Notes: generated from the letters alone by a model not told the origin. 64,000 nt of DNA from Sphingomonas sp. Leaf407 (GCF_001425385.1 NZ_LMQO01000006.1:62001-126000), one strand, 5' to 3'; shown: positions 45,086 to 54,645, counted from the first letter of the stretch. Translations and numbers: made by a program.

Positions 45086-48000
45086 ATGGCTACCGAGCGC
45101 ACGCGCTTGTCTTATACGCAGTTTCTGAAGTCGGCTGGCGGTGCATCGGCACTCGCGCTGGCGCTCGTCGCACAGGGTGCGTGGGCACAGGATACGGTCG
45201 CGCCGGAATCGCAGACCTCGACCGCGACCGAAACGCCGACCGGCGCGCCGGCCAACCCGACCGACCAGCCGTCGACCGCCAAGGACGACAGCGCCGAGTC
45301 GGGCGACGAGATCATCGTCACCGGCATCCGCGCCTCGCTCGCCAAGGCGCAGGACATCAAGCGCGACAGCGCGACCGTGGTCGACGCGATCACCGCCGAG
45401 GACATCGGCGCGCTGCCCGACCGTTCGGTCAACGAAGCGCTCCAGCGCGTTCCCGGCGTCGCCATCACCCGCTTCGCGGCGGCGGAAGATTCCGCCCACT
45501 TCTCGGTCGAGGGTTCGGGTGTCGTTATCCGCGGCCTGTCGTTCGTGCGTGGTGAATTCAACGGTCGCGACACCTTCTCGACCTCGGGCGGGCGCGAGAT
45601 CGGCTTCAACGACGTGGCGCCCGAACTCGTCGGTTCGGTCGAGGTGTTCAAGAACCTGACCGCCGACCTGATCGAAGGCGGCATCGCCGGCACGGTCAAC
45701 ATCAACACCCGCAAGCCGTTCGATTCGAAGAAGCGGCTGATCTATGTGTCGGGCGAAATCAACTATGCCGACCTGATCGACAAGTCGGCGCCTACCTTTA
45801 CTGGCCTGTATTCCAACCAGTGGGAACTGCCGGGTGGATCGCGCGTCGGCCTGTTGGTGTCGGGCACCTATTCGCAGTTGTTCTCGCAGTCGCATTCGGC
45901 GTTTGTCGCCGCACCGCTGGAACGCTTCACCGGCACGCGGACGTTCAACGCCGGGTCGCCGTACCAGTCGACGACCACCGACACCTTCAATTGCGGGACT
46001 GCTCTGAACCGCTGCTACGCGCCGGTCGGCGCTGGCGTGCGTAATCAGGACTTTAACCGCGAACGCTATGGCATCTCGGCGGCGCTTCAGTTCGCGACGC
46101 CGGGTGACGAAGTGATCGCCACTGCCCAGTTCCTGCGCACCAACGGCAAGAACAGCTGGGTCGAGCGCACGATCGAACCCAACGTCTATTATGGCGACGT
46201 CAACGCGACCTTCCCGCAGCCTGGCACGCAATATGTGTTCGATGACAACGGCGTGTTCGTCAGCGGCAACATCAACCGTCCCGGCGGTTTCAAGGAAGGC
46301 AATATCCCCGGCGGCGGCGGCTATGGTCGGCTGAACAACTTCCAGTCTGGTGGTATCTTCACAACCTTCTCCAACCGCGCGACCGCCAGCGAAGCGCAGA
46401 CCGACGATTACTCGCTGAACTTCAAGGTGACGCCGAGCGACCGGCTACGCTTCAACTTCGACGGTCAGTATGTAAAGTCCAAGCTCACGTCGTTCGACAA
46501 CATCATTGATACCGGCACCTGGTCGAACATCTCGCTCGACACGTCGGGTCGCATCCCGGTCGTCGGCTTCACGATCGGTGACGTGCCGAACTACAACGGT
46601 CGCCGTCCCAGCGCGTCGGAATATTTCACCAATCCGAACAGCATCTACTTCCGCGATGCGTTCAGCGACCTCAACGACAACAACGGCGAGGAATGGGCCT
46701 TCCGCGCCGATGCCGAATACGACTTGTCGGACACCGGATTCCTGCGTCGCCTGCGCGTCGGTGGGCGTTACGCCGATCGCGATCAGACCGTTCGCAACAA
46801 TGCGTACAACAACTGGGGCGCACCGTCCGAGACGTGGACTGGCGGCGGTGCGCAGACCTTTGCCACCATTGATCCGTCGAACTATCGGGCGGCCGGGTTC
46901 AACGATTTCTTCCGCGGCGACGTGCCGGCGGTGCCGATCGCCAACTTCCTGAATCCGGACCTGCTGCTCGATTACAAGGCCAGCCAAGCCCTGCTGCGTC
47001 AGGTTACTCGCGCGGGCGGCGGCAATTACACCCCGGTCGAGGACCGCGCCTGCGACAACAATGCTGCAAAGATTAACACATACTTCTGCCCCAACCAGAT
47101 CTACCAGAACTCGGAGTCGACCATATCCGGCTATGCCCGACTGGACTTCGGATTTGATACTGGCAGCACCTCGTCGTTCGACGGCAACATCGGCGTTCGC
47201 TACGTAAACACGCTCGACCGTTCGTTCGGCGCGCTGACCGCACCGAGCTCAAACGCGGTCTTCACAGCTTTTGTCGAGCAGAGCACCGGTCGCGTGTTCA
47301 CACTTGCCGAAACCTGCGCCCGAGTATTGCCTGCGGGTCAGCAGCAACAGGCAATCTGTTTCTTGAGTCCAGCCCAACAGCAGGCAGCGCTTGCTTTCTC
47401 GAACGGTCGATCCGCGCCATATGTCGGGCGCAACCGGTTCGATCACTGGCTGCCCAGCATTAACCTGCGCTTCAAGGCGACCGAACAGCTCCAGTTCCGT
47501 CTGGCAGCGTCGAAGGCAATCTCGCGGCCGAACTTCGGCAACCTGCGTGCCTTCATCGGCGTAAACCCTGACAGAACCCCTGCCAACACGCTGTTCTTCT
47601 CGGCCAATTCGCAGAACCCGTTTCTCGAGCCGGTCGAGGCCAAGCAGGCCGACCTGACGGCGGAATGGTATTTCAGCCGGGTCGGATCGATTACCGCGGC
47701 GGCGTTCTTCAAGCGGCTGACCAACCTGATCGACTATAACAGCCAGTCGATCCTGAACGTCAGCAACAATGGCCAGACCTATCCGGTAGTCGTCAACGGT
47801 CCGGCGAACACCGACGGATCGGCAGATATTAAGGGTGTGGAACTGTCGTATCAGCAGACCTACGAGTTCCTGCCGGGTGCGCTGTCCGGGCTTGGCATGC
47901 AGGCGACCTATACCTTCGTCGATACCGGCAAGTTCCCGAACACGACCGCCGCTAATGGCGCGGGCGATGGCGCACGTCCGCCGGGCCAGGTCGATGGCCT

Positions 48001-48367
48001 GTACGACAACCTGCCGCTGACGCAGTTGTCGAAGCACAACGTCAACGTCGCCGGATTCTACGACAAATACGGCATCTATGCCCGCATGGCGTATAGCTGG
48101 CGCTCGTCGTACCTGATCTCGGTGCGCGACTGCTGCTTCCCGTTCCTGCCGAACTATAACGAAGCGACCGGCCAGCTCGATGGGTCGCTGTTCTACACGG
48201 TCAACGATCAGTTCAAGATCGGCCTGCAGGTCAGCAACATCCTGAACGAAGTCACGCGCACGTCCTTTGGCCTCTACGCAGACGAAGACGGTGAAATCGT
48301 GCGATCGAAGAAGGCGGCCTTCATCAACGATCGTCGATATTCGATCTCGGTCCGTCTGACCCTGTGA
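45086..48367 (+). CDS. TonB-dependent receptor 1 (sphingomonad/xanthomonad large type)
   Basis: A 1093-aa outer-membrane protein with an N-terminal leader (ALALALVAQGAWAQ, cleavage near residue 35). An acidic linker precedes the TonB-box-like DEIIVTG. The plug domain (about 75-220) has SVNEALQRVPGVAITR, VIRGLSFVRGEFNGRD and IEGGIAGTVNINTRKPF. The 22-strand barrel ends RRYSISVRLTL. Family TIGR01782-like, usually linked to glycan or aromatic uptake. It is followed by a strong terminator and then a GH26 enzyme, and divergent from halogenase genes, which suggests joint uptake and processing. Confidence 0.93.
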   Translation: MATERTRLSYTQFLKSAGGASALALALVAQGAWAQDTVAPESQTSTATETPTGAPANPTDQPSTAKDDSAESGDEIIVTGIRASLAKAQDIKRDSATVVDAITAEDIGALPDRSVNEALQRVPGVAITRFAAAEDSAHFSVEGSGVVIRGLSFVRGEFNGRDTFSTSGGREIGFNDVAPELVGSVEVFKNLTADLIEGGIAGTVNINTRKPFDSKKRLIYVSGEINYADLIDKSAPTFTGLYSNQWELPGGSRVGLLVSGTYSQLFSQSHSAFVAAPLERFTGTRTFNAGSPYQSTTTDTFNCGTALNRCYAPVGAGVRNQDFNRERYGISAALQFATPGDEVIATAQFLRTNGKNSWVERTIEPNVYYGDVNATFPQPGTQYVFDDNGVFVSGNINRPGGFKEGNIPGGGGYGRLNNFQSGGIFTTFSNRATASEAQTDDYSLNFKVTPSDRLRFNFDGQYVKSKLTSFDNIIDTGTWSNISLDTSGRIPVVGFTIGDVPNYNGRRPSASEYFTNPNSIYFRDAFSDLNDNNGEEWAFRADAEYDLSDTGFLRRLRVGGRYADRDQTVRNNAYNNWGAPSETWTGGGAQTFATIDPSNYRAAGFNDFFRGDVPAVPIANFLNPDLLLDYKASQALLRQVTRAGGGNYTPVEDRACDNNAAKINTYFCPNQIYQNSESTISGYARLDFGFDTGSTSSFDGNIGVRYVNTLDRSFGALTAPSSNAVFTAFVEQSTGRVFTLAETCARVLPAGQQQQAICFLSPAQQQAALAFSNGRSAPYVGRNRFDHWLPSINLRFKATEQLQFRLAASKAISRPNFGNLRAFIGVNPDRTPANTLFFSANSQNPFLEPVEAKQADLTAEWYFSRVGSITAAAFFKRLTNLIDYNSQSILNVSNNGQTYPVVVNGPANTDGSADIKGVELSYQQTYEFLPGALSGLGMQATYTFVDTGKFPNTTAANGAGDGARPPGQVDGLYDNLPLTQLSKHNVNVAGFYDKYGIYARMAYSWRSSYLISVRDCCFPFLPNYNEATGQLDGSLFYTVNDQFKIGLQVSNILNEVTRTSFGLYADEDGEIVRSKKAAFINDRRYSISVRLTL

Positions 48368-48380
48368 CGACGGTTTGACG

Positions 48381-48419
48381 GGGCGGGCGATCCTTCACCG
48401 GATCGCCCGCCCTTTTTTT
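48381..48419 (+). terminator. Strong intrinsic terminator between TonB receptor 1 and GH26 genes
   Basis: Perfect 13-bp GC-rich stem (48381-48393 with 48400-48412), loop TTCACC, then seven T (48413-48419). It stops 9 bases before the AGGAGG of the GH26 gene, leaving no room for a separate promoter downstream. Partial read-through would set GH26 below receptor level. Confidence 0.9.
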
Positions 48420-48438
48420 GTATCCACAGGAGGACGAT

Positions 48439-49440
48439 ATGCGGCTCAACCGACGCGACACCATGGTCGGGGCGGCGGCGCTCGGCCTTGCCATATCGCT
48501 CGACGCGCAGGCGGCGTCGCCCCGCAGGCTCAGCAACCCCGCCGCCTCGCGCGAGGCGAAGGCGCTCTATGCCTATCTCTGGTCGCAATATGGCAAGCGC
48601 ACGCTGACCGGGCAGCAGGAAGGCTTCGAGGATAGCGGGGGGCAGCGGGCCGAACTGACCTATATCGAGCGGACCACGGGCAAGCTGCCGGCAATCCTCG
48701 GGCTCGACTATATCGATCCCAACGACAATGCGAACGTGAACCGCCGTGCGACCGAATGGGTGAAGTCGGGCGGGATCGCGACCATCTGCTGGCATTGGGG
48801 CGCGCCCGACATCGGCACGGGGTATGAGAATTCGAAAAAGGATTTCGACGTGCCCAAGGCGCTGACGCCGGGCACGCCGCAGAATGTGGCGATGCGCGCG
48901 CAGATGGCGCAGACCGCCGACCTGCTGCAACAACTGCGCGACCGCAAGGTGCCGGTGCTGTGGCGGCCGTTCCACGAATTCGGCGGCGACTGGTTCTGGT
49001 GGGGGAAGCACGGGCCGGAGGCGTTCAAGGGCCTGTGGCGGATGATGTACGACTATTATGTCCATGAGCGGAAGCTGGACAATCTGATCTGGGTGCTCGG
49101 CTGGGCGGGGCAGAATGTCGATCCGCGCTATTACCCCGGCCGGCGCTATGTCGATGTCGCGGGCGCGGACATCTATGTCGAGGATCATGGCAATCTCGCG
49201 CCGATGTTCCAGCAGGTAAAGGCCATCGTCGGCGACAGCGTGCCGATCTGCCTGCACGAGAACGGCCCCGTCCCCGATCCGGCGACGCTGGGACCACAGG
49301 CCGACTGGCTGTGGTTCATGACGTGGCACACCCGCTGGCTGACCGATCCGGCGCAGAACACGGCGGCGCGGTTGAAGGCCTATTACAACTCGGAGCGCTA
49401 TGTGACGAAGGACGAACTGCCGCGCAGCCTGTCGCGGTAG
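48439..49440 (+). CDS. Glycoside hydrolase family 26 protein (beta-mannanase-like)
   Basis: A 333-aa protein with a twin-arginine-type leader (MRLNRRDTMVGAAALGLAISLDAQA). The GH26 acid/base is Glu180 in WRPFHEFGGDWFWWG; the probable nucleophile is Glu274 in CLHENGPVP. WHWGAPD and VAGADIYVEDHG also fit the family barrel. It likely hydrolyses beta-1,4-mannan-type glycans in the periplasm. AGGAGG precedes the ATG. Position behind a TonB receptor supports glycan uptake coupled to cleavage. Confidence 0.88.
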   Translation: MRLNRRDTMVGAAALGLAISLDAQAASPRRLSNPAASREAKALYAYLWSQYGKRTLTGQQEGFEDSGGQRAELTYIERTTGKLPAILGLDYIDPNDNANVNRRATEWVKSGGIATICWHWGAPDIGTGYENSKKDFDVPKALTPGTPQNVAMRAQMAQTADLLQQLRDRKVPVLWRPFHEFGGDWFWWGKHGPEAFKGLWRMMYDYYVHERKLDNLIWVLGWAGQNVDPRYYPGRRYVDVAGADIYVEDHGNLAPMFQQVKAIVGDSVPICLHENGPVPDPATLGPQADWLWFMTWHTRWLTDPAQNTAARLKAYYNSERYVTKDELPRSLSR

Positions 49441-49503
49441 CGGCGGAACCGGCGGGCGGGGCCGCTCGTCGTGCGGCGACCGGTCCGTTGCGAAGGGGTG
49501 CCC

Positions 49504-50247
49504 ATGGCGACATTGTTCTTTCTCCACGCGCTGGGGGCCAGCGCGCGCAGCTTCGATGCCGTCATCGCGCGGCTGGAGGGCATGGCCTGTGTCGCGCTCG
49601 ACCTGCCGGGGTTCGGCGATCGGTCGGGCGAGGCATATCGCGACGTCGCCGGCATGGCGGACGATGTCGCGCGGACGATCGCGGCGCGGGGCGCGGACCG
49701 CTGTATCCTCGTCGGGCACAGCATGGGCGGCAAGATCGCCACGGTGCTGGCAGCGCGGCGCACGCTGCCGGTGGCGGGCGTGGTGCTGGTGGCGGGATCA
49801 CCCCCCTCGCCCGAACCGATCGAGGACGCGCGGCGCAGCGACATGCTCGGCTGGCTGGACGGTGCGACGATCGCGCGACCCCATGCCGAGGCGTTCGTCG
49901 ATGCGAATTGCGCCACCCCCCTGCCCGATGCCGTTCGCGAACGGGCGGTCGCGGATGTGTGCCGGTCGAACCCGGCGGCGTGGCGTGGCTGGCTGGACGC
50001 CGGGGCGGACGAGGACTGGGCCGCGCGAGTCGGGACGATCGACCTGCCCGCGACGATCGTCGCGGGCGGCGGAGACGGCGATCTGGGCGAGGCGGCGCAG
50101 CGGCGGCTGAACCTGCCGCATTATCCCCGGGGAACGGTCGAGGTCGTCGCAGGGGCGGCGCATCTGATCCCCTATGAGCAGCCCGGCGCGCTGGCCGCTG
50201 TCCTGCGCGAAGCGATCAGGACGCTGCCTGGCAGTGCGCCGCGATGA
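49504..50247 (+). CDS. Alpha/beta-fold hydrolase
   Basis: A 247-aa cytoplasmic protein. MATLFFLHALGASARSF holds the HxLG oxyanion region. The nucleophile elbow is GHSMGGK with Ser73. The acid lies in the VAGGGDGDLG region and His in GAAHLIPYEQP. It resembles esterases or C-C bond hydrolases of the BioH/MenH type. The substrate is unknown; its place behind GH26 suggests deacylation of an imported glycan or aromatic ester (inference). A GTG six bases upstream could also start it. The 3' end overlaps the convergent halogenase C by 32 bp. Confidence 0.83.
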   Translation: MATLFFLHALGASARSFDAVIARLEGMACVALDLPGFGDRSGEAYRDVAGMADDVARTIAARGADRCILVGHSMGGKIATVLAARRTLPVAGVVLVAGSPPSPEPIEDARRSDMLGWLDGATIARPHAEAFVDANCATPLPDAVRERAVADVCRSNPAAWRGWLDAGADEDWAARVGTIDLPATIVAGGGDGDLGEAAQRRLNLPHYPRGTVEVVAGAAHLIPYEQPGALAAVLREAIRTLPGSAPR

Positions 50248-51736
50248 AATCGGCGTGGGTGGGCATGCGATCGGCGGCGGCCTGCGTCACCTGCGCGATA
50301 CGGTCGAGGCGGGCGCGGGCCTCGTCCAGCGACAGCGTCATCGCCAGCGGATCGACCCCGGTGGCGCGCACTCCCTGCCCCTCGAGCACCGCCAGCCAAC
50401 TGGTACGGGTGAACAGCTCGTCGCCGTCGCGGTATACCCGGCCCGTCGCGCGATATTCGGCGATGCGCCCGGCAAGGCTGTCGGGAATCGCCATGGTGCG
50501 CAGGTGCCGCCAATAGGGGGTGTCATCGCGCCGCGTGGCGTGGAAGTGCAGGATGATGAAGTCGCGGATGCGGTCGAACTCCTCGCCCATCAGCCGGTTG
50601 TAGCGGCGGACCATCGCGGGATCGGGATCGCGCGCCGGCAGCATCTCCAGCAACCGGGCGATACCCGCCTGGATCAGATGGATGCTGGTCGATTCAAGCG
50701 GTTCGAGAAACCCCGCCGACAGCCCCAGCGCGACGCAGTTGCCGACCCAGCTTTCCGCGCGACGCCCGGCCTTGAACCGCAGCACGCGCGGATCGCCAAG
50801 CGGCGTGCCGTCGAGGTTCGCGAGCAGCAGGTCGGTCGCGGCGTCCTCGTCCAGATGGGCGCTGGCAAAGACCACGCCGTTGCCGGTGCGATGTTGCAGC
50901 GGGATGCGCCATTGCCATCCCGCGCCGTGCGCGGTGGCGCGGGTATAGGGTGGCGGCGCGGGGATCGCCGTGCTCGGCACCGCCACGGCGCGGTCGTTGG
51001 GCAACCAGTGCGACCAGTCGAGAAACGCGCTGCCCATCGCCCCGCCCAGCAACAGCGAGGCGAACCCCGAACAATCGATGAAGAAATCCGCCTCGATCCG
51101 CCGACCATCGTCGAGCAGTACCGCGTCGATGCGGTCGCCGCCACGCTCGACGGTGGCGATGCGGCCTTCGTGGCGGACGACACCGGCGGCTTGCGCCAGA
51201 CGGCGGAGATAGGCGGCGTAGCGCGCGGCATCGAAATGAAAGGCATGGCCGATCTGATGCAGCGGGGTGTTGCCGGGGTCGGTGCGGGGCCGCTGGAACC
51301 GGCCGGTCGCGGCCGCTGCGGCGCAGATCGAATAGGCGGCAAGCGGCCGGGCGCCTGGCTCGGCACGCAGCCGGTGCCACAGCGCCTCGAACGGAACCGC
51401 GCCGACGTCGACGCCATAGACGCCGAACGGGTGGAAATACCGCTCGCCGACATCGCCCCAGCCGGCGAATTCGATGCCGAGCTTGAAGGTGCCGCCGGTC
51501 GCGCGGATGAACGCATCCTCGTCGATGCCGAGGAGCGCGTTGAAGGCGCGGATCGGCGGGATGGTCGCCTCGCCCACGCCGACGGTGCCGATCGCGTCCG
51601 ATTCGACCAGGGCGATGGCGACCGACCCGTTCAGCACCCGCGACAGCGCGGCGGCCGCCATCCATCCGGCCGTGCCGCCGCCGACGATCGCGATCCGCCG
51701 CAGGTGCGGAGCGTCATGGTCGGCGGCGGGCGACAT
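50216..51736 (-). CDS. Flavin-dependent tryptophan halogenase family protein C
   Basis: A 506-aa FAD protein. GGGTAGW (19-25), GVGEATIP, Lys85 in GTFKLGIEF, CSGFASLLLG, WQWRIPLQHRTGNG and GFLEPLESTSIHL are all conserved. Closer to halogenase A than to B in several motifs (LQHRTGNG shared with A). The ATG overlaps the stop of TonB receptor 2 by one base (TGATG), so receptor and halogenase are co-translated. This ties the enzyme to whatever the receptor imports. Confidence 0.9.
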   Translation of the reverse strand: MSPAADHDAPHLRRIAIVGGGTAGWMAAAALSRVLNGSVAIALVESDAIGTVGVGEATIPPIRAFNALLGIDEDAFIRATGGTFKLGIEFAGWGDVGERYFHPFGVYGVDVGAVPFEALWHRLRAEPGARPLAAYSICAAAAATGRFQRPRTDPGNTPLHQIGHAFHFDAARYAAYLRRLAQAAGVVRHEGRIATVERGGDRIDAVLLDDGRRIEADFFIDCSGFASLLLGGAMGSAFLDWSHWLPNDRAVAVPSTAIPAPPPYTRATAHGAGWQWRIPLQHRTGNGVVFASAHLDEDAATDLLLANLDGTPLGDPRVLRFKAGRRAESWVGNCVALGLSAGFLEPLESTSIHLIQAGIARLLEMLPARDPDPAMVRRYNRLMGEEFDRIRDFIILHFHATRRDDTPYWRHLRTMAIPDSLAGRIAEYRATGRVYRDGDELFTRTSWLAVLEGQGVRATGVDPLAMTLSLDEARARLDRIAQVTQAAADRMPTHADFIAAHCQAAS

Positions 51737-54549
51737 CAGTAGGTCGCGCGCAGCGACACGCCGAAGCGCCGGTCGTTCAACTGATATTGCAGCGGCTGCG
51801 ACGGGGTTCCGATATAGGTCACGTTCATCCGGTTGTTGACGTTCACCGCATCGACCGACAGCGCGAGATGGCGGTTGATGTTGACGTTCACCGACGCATC
51901 GAGCGAGGCGTAGGGATTGGCATATTGCGGAATGCCGTTCGCGCCGCTGCCGAAGGTGGTGTCGAGATAGCGGCTGCGCCACGACCATGCCAGCCGCGCC
52001 GTCACCGGGCCCTTTTCGTACAGGCCGACGAGGTTGTAGCTGTGCTTCGACAGTTTTTCGAGCGGCACCTGCTGCGGGATATTCGTGCCGGGGCTGGCGA
52101 ACGGGTTCGACACGTTGCTGTCGACATAGGTGTAGTTCGCCTGAAGCCCCAGACCGCTCAGCAGGCCGGGCAGGAAATCGTAGAATTGCTGATAGCCGAT
52201 TTCCGCGCCCTTGACGGTGCCGTTGCCCGAATTGACCGTGGTGCCGACGTCGTAGGCGACGCCGTTATAGCTCTGCACGACGGTGCCGCCCGCCAGGAAG
52301 CCGTTGACCTTCTTGTAGAACACGCCGCCGGTCAGCGATCCGGCCGATGCGAAGTACCATTCGAGCGTCAGGTCGTAATTGTCCGATTCGATCGGGCGCA
52401 GCCGGGGATTGCCCGATCCGGCGCTCGGCCGGCCGGTGATCGGGTTGACCTGATTGGGGTTGTTGAGCGTCAGGTTGGTCGACAACTGGTCGAAGTTCGG
52501 CCGGGCCAGCCCCTTGGAAAAGGCGAAACGGGCCTGGAGTTCGTCGGTGAAGCGGGCGCGGACGTTGAAGCTCGGCAGCGCGCGGGTATAGTCGTTCACC
52601 ACGCTGATCGGGCTGAGCACCTGCCGCGTGCCGCCGCCGGGCACCGCCACCGTCGCGAACTGGGTGCCGATCGAGGTCGCCTCGGTCTTGACCAGCCGGA
52701 CGCCGACGCCGCCGTCGATACGGATGCCGCCCAGTTCGCCGGCATAATCGGCGACGCCCCAGACGGTGTAGGTCTTTTCGGTCTGTTCGTTCAGGTCGCC
52801 CGGGGTGAACGCATCCTTGGTGCGCGCGCCGAACAGCGCATACAGCGCCTTGGTCTGTGCCCAGACGCCGTCACCCGCCGGGAAGGCCGGATAGAGCAGC
52901 CCGTTGACCACCGTGTTGCCGTCGAACCAGTTCTTGGACGGTCCCGGCATCGCCAGTTGCGGATTGCGGGTCAGCGGGATGAGCGCGGTGCCCGCCGGGG
53001 CCGAGCAGGACGGATCGGCGCCGAGCGCGCTCAGGCAGACGCCGTTCCACGTACCGCGCAGGTTGATGGTATTGTCGGCATAGCGCGCGCCGCCGCGCAG
53101 CTTCGACAGGAAACTGCCCTCCATGTCATATTCGAGGTCGTAGGCGAGCGCCAACTGGTCGGCCTCGTTGCGCTGGAGCGAATCGGCGACGAACGGCGTG
53201 GTGTAATTCGCCGCGGTGTTGAGCAGCCCCGGGTTGCGCACGTCCCAGCGCGGATATTTGCCGCGCAGGTCGAAGTCGACCGTGGTGGCGTGCGGCGTGG
53301 TCAGCGCGGTCTGCCCGGCCTGGGTATAGAGCGACAGGACGTGACCGTTACGGTCGGCGTTGTAATAGGACGTCAGATACTGGGCATCGAACGTGGCCTT
53401 CATCCGGTCGTTCACGTCCCATGCGACGTTGAACGTCATATTCTGGGTCGCGCTCCACAGTTCCTGATCGAACCGGCCGGTTTCGAACGTCTGGTTGCGG
53501 ATCGACCCCGACGTCGCATAGCCTTCGTCGTTCCAGGTGAAGGTGCCGCCGGGCAACGGATCGGTGACGTTGCGGTTGTTATAGTCGTAATAATAGGCGC
53601 CGGTGCGGTTGAACCAGTATTTGGTCCCCTGATACTGCGCCGTTACCAGCACCGCGTCGCTCGCCTGCCACTGGATCGCCGCCGCGACGCCCAGCCGCTT
53701 GCGGTCGCCGGTATCGTCATAGATTTCGAAGCCGAACGGCACCTGCGCATTGGTCGGCGCGCCGGCGATGGTCGTGCCGGTCGGGATCGGCCCGAACGGT
53801 CCGGCGAGCAGGCCGTCCTGGCGATACTGGCTCTTGGAATAGACCGCGTTGAACAGCACGCCGATCTCGCCGATGCCGGTGTCATAGCGGTTGCTGTAGA
53901 GGCCCGAGATCGATCCGCCGAACTTGTCGACCCGGTCGTAGTAATTGCCCTTGGCGGTCATGCTGACGACCTGTCCCGCCGCATCGAACGGCTTGCGGGT
54001 GCGCAGGTTCACCGCGCCGCCGACGCCGCCCTCGATGATGTTCGACGGCGCGTTCTTGTACACGTCGATGCCCGAGAGCAGTTCGGGCGGCACCCCTTCG
54101 AGGTCGAACGCCCGGCCGCCCGACGCCGAATAGCTGGCGCGGCCGTCGATGAAATTCTGCACCTGCGTCAGACCGCGCACGGTGATCGCCGGCTGGGTAC
54201 GATGGTCGAAGTCGGTAGCACCTTCGCCGTAGCGGCGCTGGATCTGCACGCCGGTAATCCGTTGCAGCGCCTCGACGGTGTTCGCGTCGGGCAGCTTGCC
54301 GATGTCCTGGGCATTCACCGAATCGACGATCTGGTCGGCGTTGCGCTTGATCGCCTGTGCCGAGCGCAGACTCTCGCGCACGCCGGTGACGACGATCTCG
54401 TCGGCGTTCTCGCCGCGTTCGGCGACCTGCGCGGCGTTGAGCGAACCGCCCGTCGGGGCGTCCTGCGCCAAGGCGGGTTGCGCGAGCCCGGCGATACCGA
54501 TCGCCGACAGCGATACGCCCAGACGAATGGATTTGGCGAATGCCTTCAT
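51736..54549 (-). CDS. TonB-dependent receptor 2
   Basis: A 937-aa outer-membrane receptor. The signal peptide MKAFAKSIRLGVSLSAIGIAGLAQPALAQ is followed by the TonB-box-like DEIVVTGVRESLRSAQ. The plug has LPDANTVEALQRITGVQIQRR, VRGLTQVQNFIDGRASYSASGGRAFDLEGVPPELLSGIDVYK and GGVGGAVNLRTRKPFD. The barrel ends RRFGVSLRATY with a terminal aromatic. Same large family as receptor 1 but clearly diverged. A good sigma-70-type promoter lies 68-96 bp upstream. Co-translated with halogenase C, divergent from an AraC regulator that is its likely controller. Confidence 0.93.
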   Translation of the reverse strand: MKAFAKSIRLGVSLSAIGIAGLAQPALAQDAPTGGSLNAAQVAERGENADEIVVTGVRESLRSAQAIKRNADQIVDSVNAQDIGKLPDANTVEALQRITGVQIQRRYGEGATDFDHRTQPAITVRGLTQVQNFIDGRASYSASGGRAFDLEGVPPELLSGIDVYKNAPSNIIEGGVGGAVNLRTRKPFDAAGQVVSMTAKGNYYDRVDKFGGSISGLYSNRYDTGIGEIGVLFNAVYSKSQYRQDGLLAGPFGPIPTGTTIAGAPTNAQVPFGFEIYDDTGDRKRLGVAAAIQWQASDAVLVTAQYQGTKYWFNRTGAYYYDYNNRNVTDPLPGGTFTWNDEGYATSGSIRNQTFETGRFDQELWSATQNMTFNVAWDVNDRMKATFDAQYLTSYYNADRNGHVLSLYTQAGQTALTTPHATTVDFDLRGKYPRWDVRNPGLLNTAANYTTPFVADSLQRNEADQLALAYDLEYDMEGSFLSKLRGGARYADNTINLRGTWNGVCLSALGADPSCSAPAGTALIPLTRNPQLAMPGPSKNWFDGNTVVNGLLYPAFPAGDGVWAQTKALYALFGARTKDAFTPGDLNEQTEKTYTVWGVADYAGELGGIRIDGGVGVRLVKTEATSIGTQFATVAVPGGGTRQVLSPISVVNDYTRALPSFNVRARFTDELQARFAFSKGLARPNFDQLSTNLTLNNPNQVNPITGRPSAGSGNPRLRPIESDNYDLTLEWYFASAGSLTGGVFYKKVNGFLAGGTVVQSYNGVAYDVGTTVNSGNGTVKGAEIGYQQFYDFLPGLLSGLGLQANYTYVDSNVSNPFASPGTNIPQQVPLEKLSKHSYNLVGLYEKGPVTARLAWSWRSRYLDTTFGSGANGIPQYANPYASLDASVNVNINRHLALSVDAVNVNNRMNVTYIGTPSQPLQYQLNDRRFGVSLRATY

Positions 54550-54616
54550 CAGTGTCCTCCCCTATGCACCGGGTGGTCGCCGCGCGTGATCGCGCTGTCG
54601 CCCCCAGTTATCTGAC

Positions 54617-54645
54617 ATATTAATCCACCATCATTTATGTGACAA
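54617..54645 (-). promoter_or_regulatory. Predicted sigma-70-type promoter of TonB receptor 2
   Basis: On the minus strand: TTGTCA (54645-54640), a 17-bp spacer, then TAATAT (54622-54617). Both boxes are near consensus and lie in the only strongly AT-rich stretch (54611-54670) of the gap. The transcript would begin near 54610 and carry a 60-nt leader to the ATG at 54549. Confidence 0.65.

Noticed and set aside
51787..54615. 942-codon open frame on the + strand
   Set aside because: Full-length antisense shadow of TonB receptor 2, with no ribosome site or domain.
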